A stretch of DNA of 29,511 nt from the IMG/VR virus record IMGVR_UViG_3300042448_000350, positions 1 through 29,511 of that record; one strand, written 5' to 3'. The position numbers were made by a program, and so were the translations under genes. Under the pieces are notes generated by a model. It saw only the letters and a program-made list of their open reading frames with translations. It was not told the DNA's origin and did not search any database. Below are positions 22,318-29,304 of the stretch, one piece after another (positions within the stretch are counted from its first letter, which is position 1; every line of letters begins with the position of its first letter). Origin of the DNA: a virus.

Positions 22318-22421
22318 TTTACATATATTTCTACAACCCAATACAAAAAGAAAATGCCTATGACACCAGAACTTTTATAACTGATACCAAAGGCAATCTC
22401 ATCCGTTCGTTTAATTTTCAC
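22314..22421 (-). CDS. 35-aa membrane peptide coupled to the sigma-like gene
   Basis: A GTG at 22421-22419 overlaps the TAG of the zinc-ribbon gene (TAGTG), and the TGA at 22316-22314 overlaps the GTG of the sigma-like gene (GTGA), so this frame bridges the two genes exactly. The first about 17 residues are charged and polar (KIKRTDEIAFGISYKSS); the rest is hydrophobic with GVIGIFFLYWVVEIYV. It may be a real peptide or a leader whose translation sets the level of the sigma-like protein. An anti-sigma role is speculative. Confidence 0.45.
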   Translation of the reverse strand: MKIKRTDEIAFGISYKSSGVIGIFFLYWVVEIYVK

Positions 22422-22774
22422 TATGCTAAAGTAAGCAATTTATTTCTATATTGTTTAAGTCGGTATAAACCACGTGTTAAAGTGTCTAACCTGTCTAAGT
22501 ATATTTCAACATATCTTTCTGAATTTACTTTTTTTGCTGAGTAAGCCGATCTACCTACTAATTCAATTCGTGATTGCATCCCTTGAATCATGTCTTCAAT
22601 ACACATCATTCGGTCTTCAACTGCATCTGGAGATAAAACATATTGCTTACCGTCACAACTCATGCAAGTATAGTCAACCTCTCTTTGTTCGTACGGTATT
22701 ATCGTATCGTTCAAATCAATAGTTACATAACCGCATCCATTACATTCCGGGCATTCCATTAATAAATCTTTCAT
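22421..22774 (-). CDS. DnaJ-type zinc-ribbon protein, first gene of the late operon
   Basis: 117 aa. MECPECNGCGYVTID near the N-terminus and YTCMSCDGKQYVL near 35-47 give two Cys-x-x-Cys pairs, like the zinc-binding repeats of DnaJ. The second part (about 52-117) is a helical hairpin, with Met-rich DRMMCIEDMIQGMQSRIEL and an Arg/Lys/Tyr-rich end. The ATG follows promoter D after a leader of about 27 bases. Small zinc proteins of this kind often bind nucleic acid or act as transcription factors, but no function is proved. Confidence 0.65.
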   Translation of the reverse strand: MKDLLMECPECNGCGYVTIDLNDTIIPYEQREVDYTCMSCDGKQYVLSPDAVEDRMMCIEDMIQGMQSRIELVGRSAYSAKKVNSERYVEIYLDRLDTLTRGLYRLKQYRNKLLTLA

Positions 22775-22803
22775 AATTCGTGTTTTTAATTGTTTAACGT
22801 CTA

Positions 22804-22833
22804 CAAATATACTAAAAAGAATAATACAAACAA
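22804..22833 (-). promoter_or_regulatory. Promoter D, start of the late operon
   Basis: Minus-strand TTG (22833-22831), a 19-base spacer, and TATATTTG (22811-22804) give a full Bacteroidota promoter. The 26 bases at 22786-22811 are identical to those at 25352-25377 (promoter B). The AAAAAGAATA core between the elements is present, but in the opposite orientation compared with promoters A, B and C. The -33 element overlaps the U-tract of the terminator at 22832-22863, so the upstream operon ends where this begins. Confidence 0.8.
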
Positions 22834-22863
22834 AAAAAAGAGGGAATTTTTTACACTCCCTCT
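22832..22863 (-). terminator. Terminator of the recombination/HTH operon
   Basis: In minus-strand RNA, AGAGGGA (22863-22857) pairs perfectly with UCCCUCU (22845-22839) around an 11-base loop, followed by U8 (22839-22832). It lies just after the HTH gene and just before promoter D, marking the early-to-late boundary. Confidence 0.88.
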
Positions 22864-22886
22864 AATTTGGTTTTGCCGAACCTCAG

Positions 22887-23090
22887 TTATTTACTAAAAA
22901 ACATTCCTAATTTTTCGATTGAACTGCTGGACAAATTTTGTCCTTTCATAAACTTGTGCAAGTTAGGTTGTCTTATATCTACAATCTTTGAAAATGCGTT
23001 TAAACTTAATTCGTGTTTTTGTATGTAATTTTTAATCATTAACCGAGTAAGTTCATTCGCTTCGCTTAATACTTTTGCGTGTTCTTTCAT
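22887..23090 (-). CDS. Small Cro/CI-like HTH protein
   Basis: 67 aa. A first helix (LTRLMIKNYIQKH) is followed by LSLNAFSKIVDIRQPNLHKFMKGQNLSSSSIEKLGMFF, an XRE-type HTH (about 28-66) in which SKIVDIRQPNLHKFM is the helix-turn-helix. No dimerisation or cleavage domain exists. It is the last gene before the terminator at 22832 and promoter D, joined to its neighbour by ATGA. It is a good candidate for the protein binding the shared promoter core and timing the early-late switch; a lysogeny repressor role is possible but no lysogeny gene is seen. Confidence 0.8.
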   Translation of the reverse strand: MKEHAKVLSEANELTRLMIKNYIQKHELSLNAFSKIVDIRQPNLHKFMKGQNLSSSSIEKLGMFFSK

Positions 23091-23311
23091 ATACCGTTTA
23101 AAAAGTCATCAAATCCTTGTTTCTGTTTAGGCTGTTCCTGGACTGGTTTAAAACTTAATGATTGAAATTTACCTTTTGCTCCGTCTTTTACCCAAGCAGA
23201 AACGTAATAATCAACTCCGTTAATAGTTGCTTTACCTTGATAGTGCGGATGCGTTTCCTTTTCTCTTTTGTCGTTAGTAAATAACGCTCCGCTGTTTTCT
23301 CTTTTTTCCAT
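23087..23311 (-). CDS. DUF736-like small protein, 74 aa
   Basis: Starts MEKRENSGALFTNDKREKET and continues HPHYQGKATINGVDYYVSAWVKD and KFQSLSFKPV, matching the 'GALF-N--K---HP-Y-G---I-G--Y--S-W-K---G---L' pattern I know from DUF736-like proteins. The acidic/Gln tail ends GFDDFLNGI, which resembles the C-terminal tip of single-strand-binding proteins. The place in a recombination operon and that tail suggest an SSB-like accessory role, without proof. Confidence 0.65.
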   Translation of the reverse strand: MEKRENSGALFTNDKREKETHPHYQGKATINGVDYYVSAWVKDGAKGKFQSLSFKPVQEQPKQKQGFDDFLNGI

Positions 23312-23324
23312 TTTACTTATTTAT

Positions 23325-23762
23325 TTAAAGTTTTACAAATTCTACTGATTCTGAATAATAACCATTACTATCCCCAAACCAACGAATATCTACATATCCT
23401 TTTATAGTTGCTAATTTATAAAAAGTCCAAGTATAAGATTCAGGTTTACTTTCTCCAAACTCATTTTTATAACTACATTCAAACTTTGGGTTTCGACCTT
23501 CTTCTAACTTAAAAGATTCTTCAAAGTTTTTTACAAAATCATCATTACTTGCTTCTTCAGCTATTAAAATCGGATTACCTATTAAATCATTCAAATCTCC
23601 ATTAATATCATCAATTGTAACAGCTTCGCAACAATCTTGTTCGTGATACATTTTATATTGAGTTCCGTCATTACAAGTAAATAAAATTTCATCTAATTCG
23701 TCATCTACACGAATATATAATAAAGTTTTACCCTTTAATTCTTTTATACCTATATATTCCAT
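23325..23762 (-). CDS. DUF7448-like protein, 145 aa
   Basis: An acidic protein starting [20 protein letters not shown]. The pattern [30 protein letters not shown] with [10 protein letters not shown] and, near the end, [31 protein letters not shown] is the signature I associate with DUF7448, a beta-rich family common in phages. A conserved Cys pair (QDCCE) is present. No biochemical role is known to me. It lies among small genes behind the annealase and exonuclease. Confidence 0.75.
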   Translation of the reverse strand: MEYIGIKELKGKTLLYIRVDDELDEILFTCNDGTQYKMYHEQDCCEAVTIDDINGDLNDLIGNPILIAEEASNDDFVKNFEESFKLEEGRNPKFECSYKNEFGESKPESYTWTFYKLATIKGYVDIRWFGDSNGYYSESVEFVKL

Positions 23763-23764
23763 TT

Positions 23765-23956
23765 TTACTTTGTTTTAATATATAATCGTTTAAATCTTTC
23801 AACCGAACAACAAAACTCTGTTATAGGGTTTGTTTCATGTTGTCTTATTGTTTCGTACCAAAGTTTATCTTTTTTAAAGTCTTTGATTTGTACTATTTGC
23901 TCTCGGGTCGTGTTTTTGTAGTAACCCATTATTTGTAAGTCATCTTTCATTTTCAT
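23765..23956 (-). CDS. Hypothetical protein, 63 aa
   Basis: Starts [20 protein letters not shown] and contains [17 protein letters not shown] and [15 protein letters not shown]; a basic, probably mixed alpha/beta protein. It overlaps the upstream coiled-coil gene by 17 bases. No family is recognised. Confidence 0.6.
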   Translation of the reverse strand: MKMKDDLQIMGYYKNTTREQIVQIKDFKKDKLWYETIRQHETNPITEFCCSVERFKRLYIKTK

Positions 23957-24152
23957 TTATTTTTTCGCATTCGTATTCACTTATCGTTTCATTCAATAGT
24001 TGAATTTCAGCTTTTGCGCTTGTTAATTTAGTTTCTAAAACTTGAATTTTACTTTCTAAAGATTCGTATTTTAATTTATATTCAATCATTTTAGCTCTTG
24101 ATTCTCCGTACTTATCAATAATGCTTTCAAAAAATTCTGCTAAATCTATCAT
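23940..24152 (-). CDS. Short coiled-coil protein, 70 aa
   Basis: Starts MIDLAEFFESIIDKYGESRA, then a nearly perfect heptad pattern to the end (YESLESKIQVLETKLTSAK, QLLNETISEYE). It should be a parallel or antiparallel coiled coil. It directly follows the YqaJ-like exonuclease with ATGA overlap. It could be a partner of a recombination enzyme; no family is recognised. Confidence 0.65.
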   Translation of the reverse strand: MIDLAEFFESIIDKYGESRAKMIEYKLKYESLESKIQVLETKLTSAKAEIQLLNETISEYECEKINENER

Positions 24153-24820
24153 AATTCATTTATTAAATTGTTATAATATACTCTTGCTAACTCTATTCGT
24201 TCTTTAATTTGTTCTATTACACTTTCGTCTTTTGCTATTTTAAAGACTTTCACGCGCTTTTCTTTTGGTATATGGTCGAAATTATGTTTCTTCTGCACAA
24301 AATCTCTTACATCCAAACTTTCATCAATTAACCCTTGTCTCCAATGTTCACGCCTAACCTCGTCCTCAACTATTTGAAACGGTGTATTGACTAAACAATA
24401 ACAAAGTAACGCTTCATCTTTTCCTGTTAACCACATATAACCCTGAAGTTGATAGTAATAATCTTTGTTAGGACATTCGGTTTCAAAAAACGGAAACGTC
24501 GTAGCGTCCCAAGAAGTTTTCACGTCTAAAAGTATTTCATTTGTGTTTACGTCAGGAGTTCCCGTTATCCATTCGTTGTTTAGATTTTCATCATTCTTAT
24601 AAATAAACCCTAAGTTCAAAACATCGTTAACAAGTTCAATGGCTTCGTCTTCGCATTCGTTACCTTTGTCAGTGTATCGACTCCAAAACTCCTTACGGAT
24701 TCCATACGTGTTTTCGATTGCAAGTTCCTGAATGTAGCTTTTACAGGTCTTAGATAGAACTTCCCCTTTGGTTTTTGGGGAAGTCATTATTTTGCCTAAT
24801 TGTGATGCTCGGATTTTCAT
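24149..24820 (-). CDS. YqaJ-like exonuclease (lambda-exo fold)
   Basis: 223 aa. The PD-(D/E)XK signature is visible: KGNECEDEAIELV (52-64), GTPDVNTNEILLDVKTSW (87-104) with D90, D99 and K101, and KDYYYQLQGYMWLTG (119-133), the YqaJ QxxxY motif. These enzymes degrade one strand of double-stranded ends and hand it to an annealase. It overlaps the ERF-like gene by ATGA, the standard exonuclease-annealase pair. The N-terminal RASQLGKIM is also characteristic. Confidence 0.9.
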   Translation of the reverse strand: MKIRASQLGKIMTSPKTKGEVLSKTCKSYIQELAIENTYGIRKEFWSRYTDKGNECEDEAIELVNDVLNLGFIYKNDENLNNEWITGTPDVNTNEILLDVKTSWDATTFPFFETECPNKDYYYQLQGYMWLTGKDEALLCYCLVNTPFQIVEDEVRREHWRQGLIDESLDVRDFVQKKHNFDHIPKEKRVKVFKIAKDESVIEQIKERIELARVYYNNLINEL

Positions 24821-25341
24821 ACTAATAACAATGCTTTTGTTTGTAATTCAGTTAATTCAAATTTATCTTTTAATTGTTCAACTGTAAATTCGTTATTACG
24901 TATTGATTCAATAGCTTTTTCAAATCGTGCGTTATCTATTGCAGGTTTTTTTGCTTCCGTTTTTGTGTTGTCTTTTGAATCGGGGTCGCTTTCAGTTTCG
25001 TCAATTAAGAATAAACCATTCAATGCGTATTTACGTGCGTAACTTGAAGCGGTACCAGTGCATTGCTCACTTGACATTCCTTTGTGTTCTCCCATTTCAG
25101 CATATCCAAAAACCTCTATTGTTCCGTCATCATCTGAAATAAGCGCACTTGCTTTTAAAAATAGTTTGTTACCTACTTGAATAATTTCATCGGATAAAAG
25201 TAATAACGCATCGTGTTTTTGTAGCAATGGTTTTACTGATTCTAAAATTTGTTCTGCGCTTCGGTATTTGTATTTACCGAATGAATTGTAAGAACCTTTT
25301 GGACATTTTAATTCTTGTTGAATTCTCCTAAGTGTTTTCAT
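24817..25341 (-). CDS. erf: ERF-family single-strand annealing protein
   Basis: 174 aa. YNSFGKYKYRSAEQILESVKPLL (about 18-40) and SSEQCTGTASSYARKYALNGLFLIDE (about 94-119) are the ERF signature. An acidic, disordered linker (SDPDSKDNTKTE) follows, then a small C-terminal helical domain. ERF proteins anneal complementary strands for circularisation and replication-linked recombination. First gene after promoter B, with the partner exonuclease next. The short length is within the family range. Confidence 0.88.
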   Translation of the reverse strand: MKTLRRIQQELKCPKGSYNSFGKYKYRSAEQILESVKPLLQKHDALLLLSDEIIQVGNKLFLKASALISDDDGTIEVFGYAEMGEHKGMSSEQCTGTASSYARKYALNGLFLIDETESDPDSKDNTKTEAKKPAIDNARFEKAIESIRNNEFTVEQLKDKFELTELQTKALLLV

Positions 25342-25369
25342 AAAATATAAATTAATTGTTTAACGTCTA

Positions 25370-25399
25370 CAAATATAACTATTCTTTTTAATATAACAA
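25370..25399 (-). promoter_or_regulatory. Promoter B, for the recombination operon
   Basis: Minus-strand TTG (25399-25397), a 19-base spacer containing TATATTAAAAAGAATAGT, and TATATTTG (25377-25370): both elements at canonical spacing. The leader contains GTAGACGTTAAACAATTAA, identical to promoter D. It drives ERF through HTH. Confidence 0.85.
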
Positions 25400-25415
25400 C
25401 AAAGAACAAAAAAAA

Positions 25416-25778
25416 TTATAAAAATTTCTTCAATCCGTTGGCACATCGTGTTATACTGTTAGCACGTTCCTGGAGTGACTTTATTTGCTCTTGGATAGTT
25501 TCTTTACAATCGCTTGTAAAATAACCGTTAGACGTTGCTATTAACGGAATAATGCCGTTTGTACGAATGTAGTTAACAATTTTACGTAAACGTGGTTGTG
25601 TCATTCGTGTTTTATATCCACGTGCTAATAGATATTCGTTCATTCGTGTTACGATTAATTCAGCTTTTATTGGATTCGTCTTTTTGTAGTTTCTGAAACC
25701 ATGTACTACGATAGGTAGTATCTCCATTTCTTCGCTTGTTAGTTCGCTTGTGTGTTCTTCAAAGTTTGTAACTGACAT
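25416..25778 (-). CDS. Winged-helix-like small protein, 120 aa
   Basis: The first 35 residues are acidic with SEEMEILPIVVHGFR; then NPIKAELIVTRMNEYLLARG, TRMTQPRLRKIVNYIRTNG and IIPLIATSNGYFTSDCKETIQEQ look like a winged-helix domain with a beta wing (IATSNGYF). A C-terminal helix with SLQERANSITRCANGLKKF follows. Similar proteins are common in Bacteroidota phages. It has its own promoter (C) and is the only gene before promoter B, so a transcription or replication control role is reasonable. Confidence 0.65.
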   Translation of the reverse strand: MSVTNFEEHTSELTSEEMEILPIVVHGFRNYKKTNPIKAELIVTRMNEYLLARGYKTRMTQPRLRKIVNYIRTNGIIPLIATSNGYFTSDCKETIQEQIKSLQERANSITRCANGLKKFL

Positions 25779-25800
25779 AATTTTAGTTTTAATTGTTTCT

Positions 25801-25830
25801 CAAAATTAACTATTCTTTTTAATATAGAAT
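25801..25830 (-). promoter_or_regulatory. Promoter C, for the winged-helix-like gene
   Basis: Minus-strand TAATTTTG (25808-25801) fits TAnnTTTG; it is preceded by TATATTAAAAAGAATAGT (25826-25809), identical to promoter B. No TTG is found at -33. The leader to the ATG at 25778 includes GAAACAATTAAAAC, the shared element. Confidence 0.72.
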
Positions 25831-25840
25831 GTTAAATTAA

Positions 25841-26485
25841 TTAAAATAATTTTAATTGCTTAACGTGATTGTTAATTCTTTCAATCGCCTTTTCGTAGTA
25901 TTCAGTATCTAATTCGCAAGCTGTTAAATTAAATCCGTAGTCATGGCATGCAATAGCTATTGAGCCACTTCCTAAATGAGTGTCAAGTATCTTATCGCCT
26001 TGTTTACCGTATTTATCGAGTAACCATTTGTAAAGTTTATAAGGCTTTTCAGTTGGATGGAATGTATTTTGCATATTTAATTGCGCTCTATTTATTTCAA
26101 TTTGCCTTGTTACCGTTTTAAAAGAAGTCCAAGCCATTTCACCATCTGACATTGTTAAATCATTTTGACCTTTATACCAAAATATCCAAGCCTTTGTAGG
26201 TTTTAAATATTCAGTAAAGTAATTTCCACCCCAAACAATTTGATTAGCAGAAACACGGAACAATTCTTCAAAATATTCTTTTGTAGGTATCGAACTATCC
26301 CAGCTTTTTTTTGAATGTTCTTTACGATTGTGTTTAGGGTTTTTATTAATGTTTTTCTTTTGTCCGTCTATTCCAATCCCATAAGGCGGGTCAACAATAG
26401 CCAAATCAAAATAGTTATCAGGATAACGAGCCATTAAAGCCATATTATCTTCGTTTGTTATTGTTATTTTGTCTGTTACTTGCAT
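25841..26485 (-). CDS. DNA methyltransferase, N6-adenine/N4-cytosine class
   Basis: 214 aa. Catalytic motif IV is VDPPYGIGID (31-40), and SAM motif I is DTHLGSGSIAIACHDYG in the C-terminal part (near 167-183), the order of the beta class (N6_N4_Mtase). FHPTEKPYKL (near 143) is the typical 'HPT-KP' signature. The target-recognition region between the two motifs is small. No restriction endonuclease is adjacent, so this is an orphan enzyme, probably protecting phage DNA or regulating it. Confidence 0.88.
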   Translation of the reverse strand: MQVTDKITITNEDNMALMARYPDNYFDLAIVDPPYGIGIDGQKKNINKNPKHNRKEHSKKSWDSSIPTKEYFEELFRVSANQIVWGGNYFTEYLKPTKAWIFWYKGQNDLTMSDGEMAWTSFKTVTRQIEINRAQLNMQNTFHPTEKPYKLYKWLLDKYGKQGDKILDTHLGSGSIAIACHDYGFNLTACELDTEYYEKAIERINNHVKQLKLF

Positions 26486-26486
26486 A

Positions 26487-26741
26487 TCAATTAAAATTTT
26501 CTTTTACCCATTCTCTAAATGCTCTTTGAATATCTATCTGCTGTGCGTTTACTTCAATATCAGTATGCTTCAATATACGTTCGTCATTTTGTCGGATTTC
26601 ATCCATTAACATATTTGCTTTACGTTTAATGTTCTTTGAAAACACGAACTCCATGTTTAAATCCTCAATGTAATCTGCTAATACTGGTAATACTCCACAT
26701 AATACCAATAGTTTTTTTTCTGTTTCAATGCTTACTTTCAT
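26487..26741 (-). CDS. Hypothetical protein, 84 aa
   Basis: Starts MKVSIETEKKLLVLCGVLPV; mostly helical, with LADYIEDLNMEFVFSK, an Asn/Lys-rich central helix and AFREWVKENFN at the end. It overlaps NinG by 17 bases and ends directly before the methyltransferase start. No family is recognised. An accessory to replication or recombination is likely from position alone. Confidence 0.6.
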   Translation of the reverse strand: MKVSIETEKKLLVLCGVLPVLADYIEDLNMEFVFSKNIKRKANMLMDEIRQNDERILKHTDIEVNAQQIDIQRAFREWVKENFN

Positions 26742-27255
26742 TTTCTAATTGTTTTACTTTTTGTTTATACTCGGTTATTATTTTTTTTAGTTCGTCTTTT
26801 GTGAACTTTCGTGTTTTCCTTGCCTCTGCTTCAAGAATAAGAAATTCGGAATTTCCGATTTTGTTAATTAGGTTGGTTCTATATTCCAACAGATTACCAC
26901 TCAAATAGGTATTGCAGTGTTCGCATTGGAGATGCGTATTCCTTTCGTCAAATCGAACGTTCCAATGATTGTTTGCATTAAAGAAGTGTCCGGCATTTTC
27001 TTTTAAGGCTGGTTTTTGGCATGATATACAAACTTGTCCTTTATCACGTAACCGTATGAACTTATTGAAAATGATTTGTGTCATTTTAACGTAGTCTTGT
27101 ATTGTTTCGAGTTCCTGTTGCATCTTTTGTTTCTTCTGTTTCCATTGTTTCGCCTTTTCGGATTCTACCCAAACACGGACGCACTCAGATTCTAAACAAT
27201 ACTTTTGATTAAAGCGGATAGGCTCAAATTTCTCTTTGCAGTTTTTACACTTCAT
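26725..27255 (-). CDS. ninG: NinG-like recombination endonuclease
   Basis: I choose the ATG at 27255-27253 (MKCKNCKEKFEPIRF), as the TTG two codons upstream is unlikely. 176 aa. A zinc motif (CKNC at 3-6 with CLESEC at 20-25), a long charged helix, then CISCQKPALKENAGHFFNA and LQCEHCNTYLSGN show the Cys/His arrangement of lambda NinG (Rap), a Holliday junction endonuclease. Overlap with the C5 methyltransferase is 11 bases. Together with ERF and YqaJ it makes a recombination set. Confidence 0.85.
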   Translation of the reverse strand: MKCKNCKEKFEPIRFNQKYCLESECVRVWVESEKAKQWKQKKQKMQQELETIQDYVKMTQIIFNKFIRLRDKGQVCISCQKPALKENAGHFFNANNHWNVRFDERNTHLQCEHCNTYLSGNLLEYRTNLINKIGNSEFLILEAEARKTRKFTKDELKKIITEYKQKVKQLENESKH

Positions 27256-27919
27256 AATCAAATATTGATGTTTGGTTTATATTCGTCTTTTTGTAAATGT
27301 TTAACGCAGTTTCGAGTATTGTTTTCCCGGCTTCATAATCTACTAAGTTACGTGCCATTTTAAGTACTGATTGCGTACCGTTGTATTTTTTAAAATTGTA
27401 ATTATGAAACTCACACAATCCTTTTAATTCATCTTTTGCTTGACTTATTGCAAATCTTCTATCATTTAAACCACTTGGCAAATTAAAGTTGGTCCAGTAC
27501 AAATGTCTTCCTCGTTTTTGTGCGTGTATTAAAGGTTCGTAGTAAGGTATTACATTTTCAACTACAAATTTTCCGTGTTTATAATAATGCTGTAAAAACA
27601 AAATTTCTTCATATAATTTCATATCCGGGTAAACAGGTTCGGTTGTGGTGTCGTAATTTGAACTATTCCAATACCTGGCCCGTGAATGACTTGGACAAGG
27701 GGGCGAACTCCAAATAAAATCGAACTCTTTGTAATGGTCTAAAAGATATTGGTGTGCGTCTGCTACTATTACTTTGTCATTTGAAAAACGTTCTTGATAT
27801 AAACGTGCTGCTTCCGGGTCAAGTTCTACCGCTGTTATTTCTAAGTTGTCTGCAACCTCATCCCACTTGTAACGATTGCCACCTAAACAAGCATATAAAT
27901 TTAGTATTCTATATTTCAT
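27245..27919 (-). CDS. Cytosine-5 DNA methyltransferase-like, short
   Basis: 224 aa. SAM region ILNLYACLGGNRYKW at 5-19 and AVELDPEAARLY at 30-41, catalytic motif IV SSPPCPSHS at 71-79 with nucleophile C75, and VVENVIPYY at 119-127 (ENV motif VI) identify the C5 family. The usual motif VIII and a separate target-recognition domain are not clear, so it is shorter than Dcm-type enzymes. It may methylate a short site such as a dinucleotide. No partner endonuclease is seen. Confidence 0.78.
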   Translation of the reverse strand: MKYRILNLYACLGGNRYKWDEVADNLEITAVELDPEAARLYQERFSNDKVIVADAHQYLLDHYKEFDFIWSSPPCPSHSRARYWNSSNYDTTTEPVYPDMKLYEEILFLQHYYKHGKFVVENVIPYYEPLIHAQKRGRHLYWTNFNLPSGLNDRRFAISQAKDELKGLCEFHNYNFKKYNGTQSVLKMARNLVDYEAGKTILETALNIYKKTNINQTSIFDYEV

Positions 27920-28202
27920 AATTTTTAGTTGTTAATTGTGCCTCTAAATCCTTTGCTTTAAACTTCTCTTCCATTAATAGCTTTTCAAGTCTAAAATTTT
28001 GCTGTAATGCTGCTCTTAGTTCCTTTTCCATAGCATCGTAACTTATTTTTACTTGTTGTAAGTCTGCTAAGCTACGTTCCATTGAATGTATTAAATCATA
28101 TCTATTTGAGGCACGTTCTTTTATTTCTTCAAGACTTAGTTTAATCTTTAAATAGGTAGTGTCTAAGTTTACTTTTCCAGTTATAATTGTCAGTTCATCC
28201 AT
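27909..28202 (-). CDS. Coiled-coil protein, 97 aa
   Basis: Starts MDELTIITGKVNLDTTYLKI, then helices with a heptad pattern (RSLADLQQVKISYDAMEKEL, NFRLEKLLMEEKFKAKDLE). Its leader contains the iterons at 28231-28281 and an AAAAACACGAATAA element just before the ATG. It is adjacent to the helicase gene, so a helicase partner or loader is possible, but no family is recognised. Confidence 0.6.
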   Translation of the reverse strand: MDELTIITGKVNLDTTYLKIKLSLEEIKERASNRYDLIHSMERSLADLQQVKISYDAMEKELRAALQQNFRLEKLLMEEKFKAKDLEAQLTTKNYEI

Positions 28203-28230
28203 TTATTCGTGTTTTTGCTTGTTATATTTA

Positions 28231-28281
28231 TCTAAATTACGTCTAAAGTATGTCTAAAGTACGTCTAAATTACGTCTAAAA
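28231..28281. repeat. Tandem 11-bp iterons, about 4.5 copies
   Basis: On the plus strand the units start at 28231, 28242, 28253 and 28264: TCTAAATTACG, TCTAAAGTATG, TCTAAAGTACG, TCTAAATTACG, then a partial TCTAAAA at 28275. Consensus TCTAAA[TG]TA[CT]G; the period of 11 is about one helical turn, so bound proteins would line up on one face. The last half unit reaches into the helicase stop codon. It may be a replication origin, a partition or operator site. Confidence 0.85.
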
Positions 28282-29304
28282 TGGAACATCTTTTTTCATC
28301 TTTTCGCTAAACGAAAGTAATTCTTTTCCGTTAACCACATCGGGTTCGATTAAAGGAAGTTTAGCCGGAAAACTATTTGATATTGGTTTCGTGTTTCTTT
28401 GTGCGTAAACTTTACGACCAAAATTATCAATCATGTAATACTGATATTTTTCAATATCTAAATACATTTTGTAAGTTCCGTTTTTTGATACCCCTTTTGG
28501 TTTGCTTTTAGCTACTTTCAAATGTACTTCATTAATTTCATAAACATTATTATCATTATCTGTCAATCCAACAGGTGGTCTCCAAGGAATTAAAACTGAT
28601 AAACCTTTACGGAACCATACTTGCCCTCCAGCAAAATCTCGAGCAGTTGGCATTGGATAAAATGTATGTTCATTTCGTGTTATTGGTGCCTGGTCCCGAA
28701 CGTGATTAATAATACAGTTATGTCGGTTTGTTTTACGTGCGTTTTTTCGTGCCAATCCTAAAATTCTACTAAGGTATTTATCTTCTCTGCCTAAGTCTGA
28801 ATGAATATAGTTTTCAGTTAATTCATTCCAAGGGTCAATTGTCGTAGTGTGAATGTTTATTTCGTATTTACGTTCAATCTCATCAACCATTTCATAAAAC
28901 TTTTCAAGTGTTAAATCCTCATCAATCGGATCAATTACTATAAAATGCTCATTAATAAAATTCTCTGCTATTGTTTGCTCCGATAAACTCATTGTGTTTT
29001 CGTGTTTTGCGTATGGCTTACCGATATACTTATAACAAAGTTCGGAAAATATCTCAGCTGAACTTCCAGTCTCAGGAGAAAATATAACGTGATTCCAATT
29101 GTGTAAACACGAAAGATTAATTAAAAACTCAAACCATAACTCAGTTTTACCACTTGCTGGTGCTGCTCCGATATACGTTGTACATCCCTCTTTGATTGTG
29201 TATGGTAATAAATCCCAATCCCAACCAACTGATTTACCTTTTACGTTTAATTCGTTTCGTATTGCGAATAGTTCGCTTGAAACTTCTTGAAGTCGTTTAA
29301 ACAT
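28276..29304 (-). CDS. DnaB/Twinkle-like replicative helicase
   Basis: 342 aa. The SF4 motor has YIGAAPASGKTELWFEFL (44-61, Walker A GAAPASGKT at 46-54), IFSPETGSS (near 75), a Walker B-type TTTIDPWNEL (near 154), NHVRDQAP (near 200, H3) and DFAGGQVWFRKGLSVLI (near 223, H4). The 'DPWNE' and 'AAGASGK'-like details recall Twinkle and T7 gp4 helicase parts. There is no primase and no DnaB N-terminal domain, so it needs a separate primase. Its ATG overlaps the previous stop (TAATG). Confidence 0.83.
   Translation of the reverse strand: MFKRLQEVSSELFAIRNELNVKGKSVGWDWDLLPYTIKEGCTTYIGAAPASGKTELWFEFLINLSCLHNWNHVIFSPETGSSAEIFSELCYKYIGKPYAKHENTMSLSEQTIAENFINEHFIVIDPIDEDLTLEKFYEMVDEIERKYEINIHTTTIDPWNELTENYIHSDLGREDKYLSRILGLARKNARKTNRHNCIINHVRDQAPITRNEHTFYPMPTARDFAGGQVWFRKGLSVLIPWRPPVGLTDNDNNVYEINEVHLKVAKSKPKGVSKNGTYKMYLDIEKYQYYMIDNFGRKVYAQRNTKPISNSFPAKLPLIEPDVVNGKELLSFSEKMKKDVPF

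Noticed and set aside
22887-23090. Small HTH protein as a lysogeny repressor
   Set aside because: No integrase, attachment site, excisionase or opposing-strand repressor/Cro arrangement is seen in the window; a role in early-late timing is simpler.
25839-25857. Perfect 9-bp inverted repeat AATTAAAAT-A-ATTTTAATT at the end of the N6/N4 methyltransferase gene
   Set aside because: Made only of A and T with one central base, so it cannot form a stable RNA hairpin, and no U-tract follows. Possibly a weak protein site, but expected by chance in such A+T-rich DNA.
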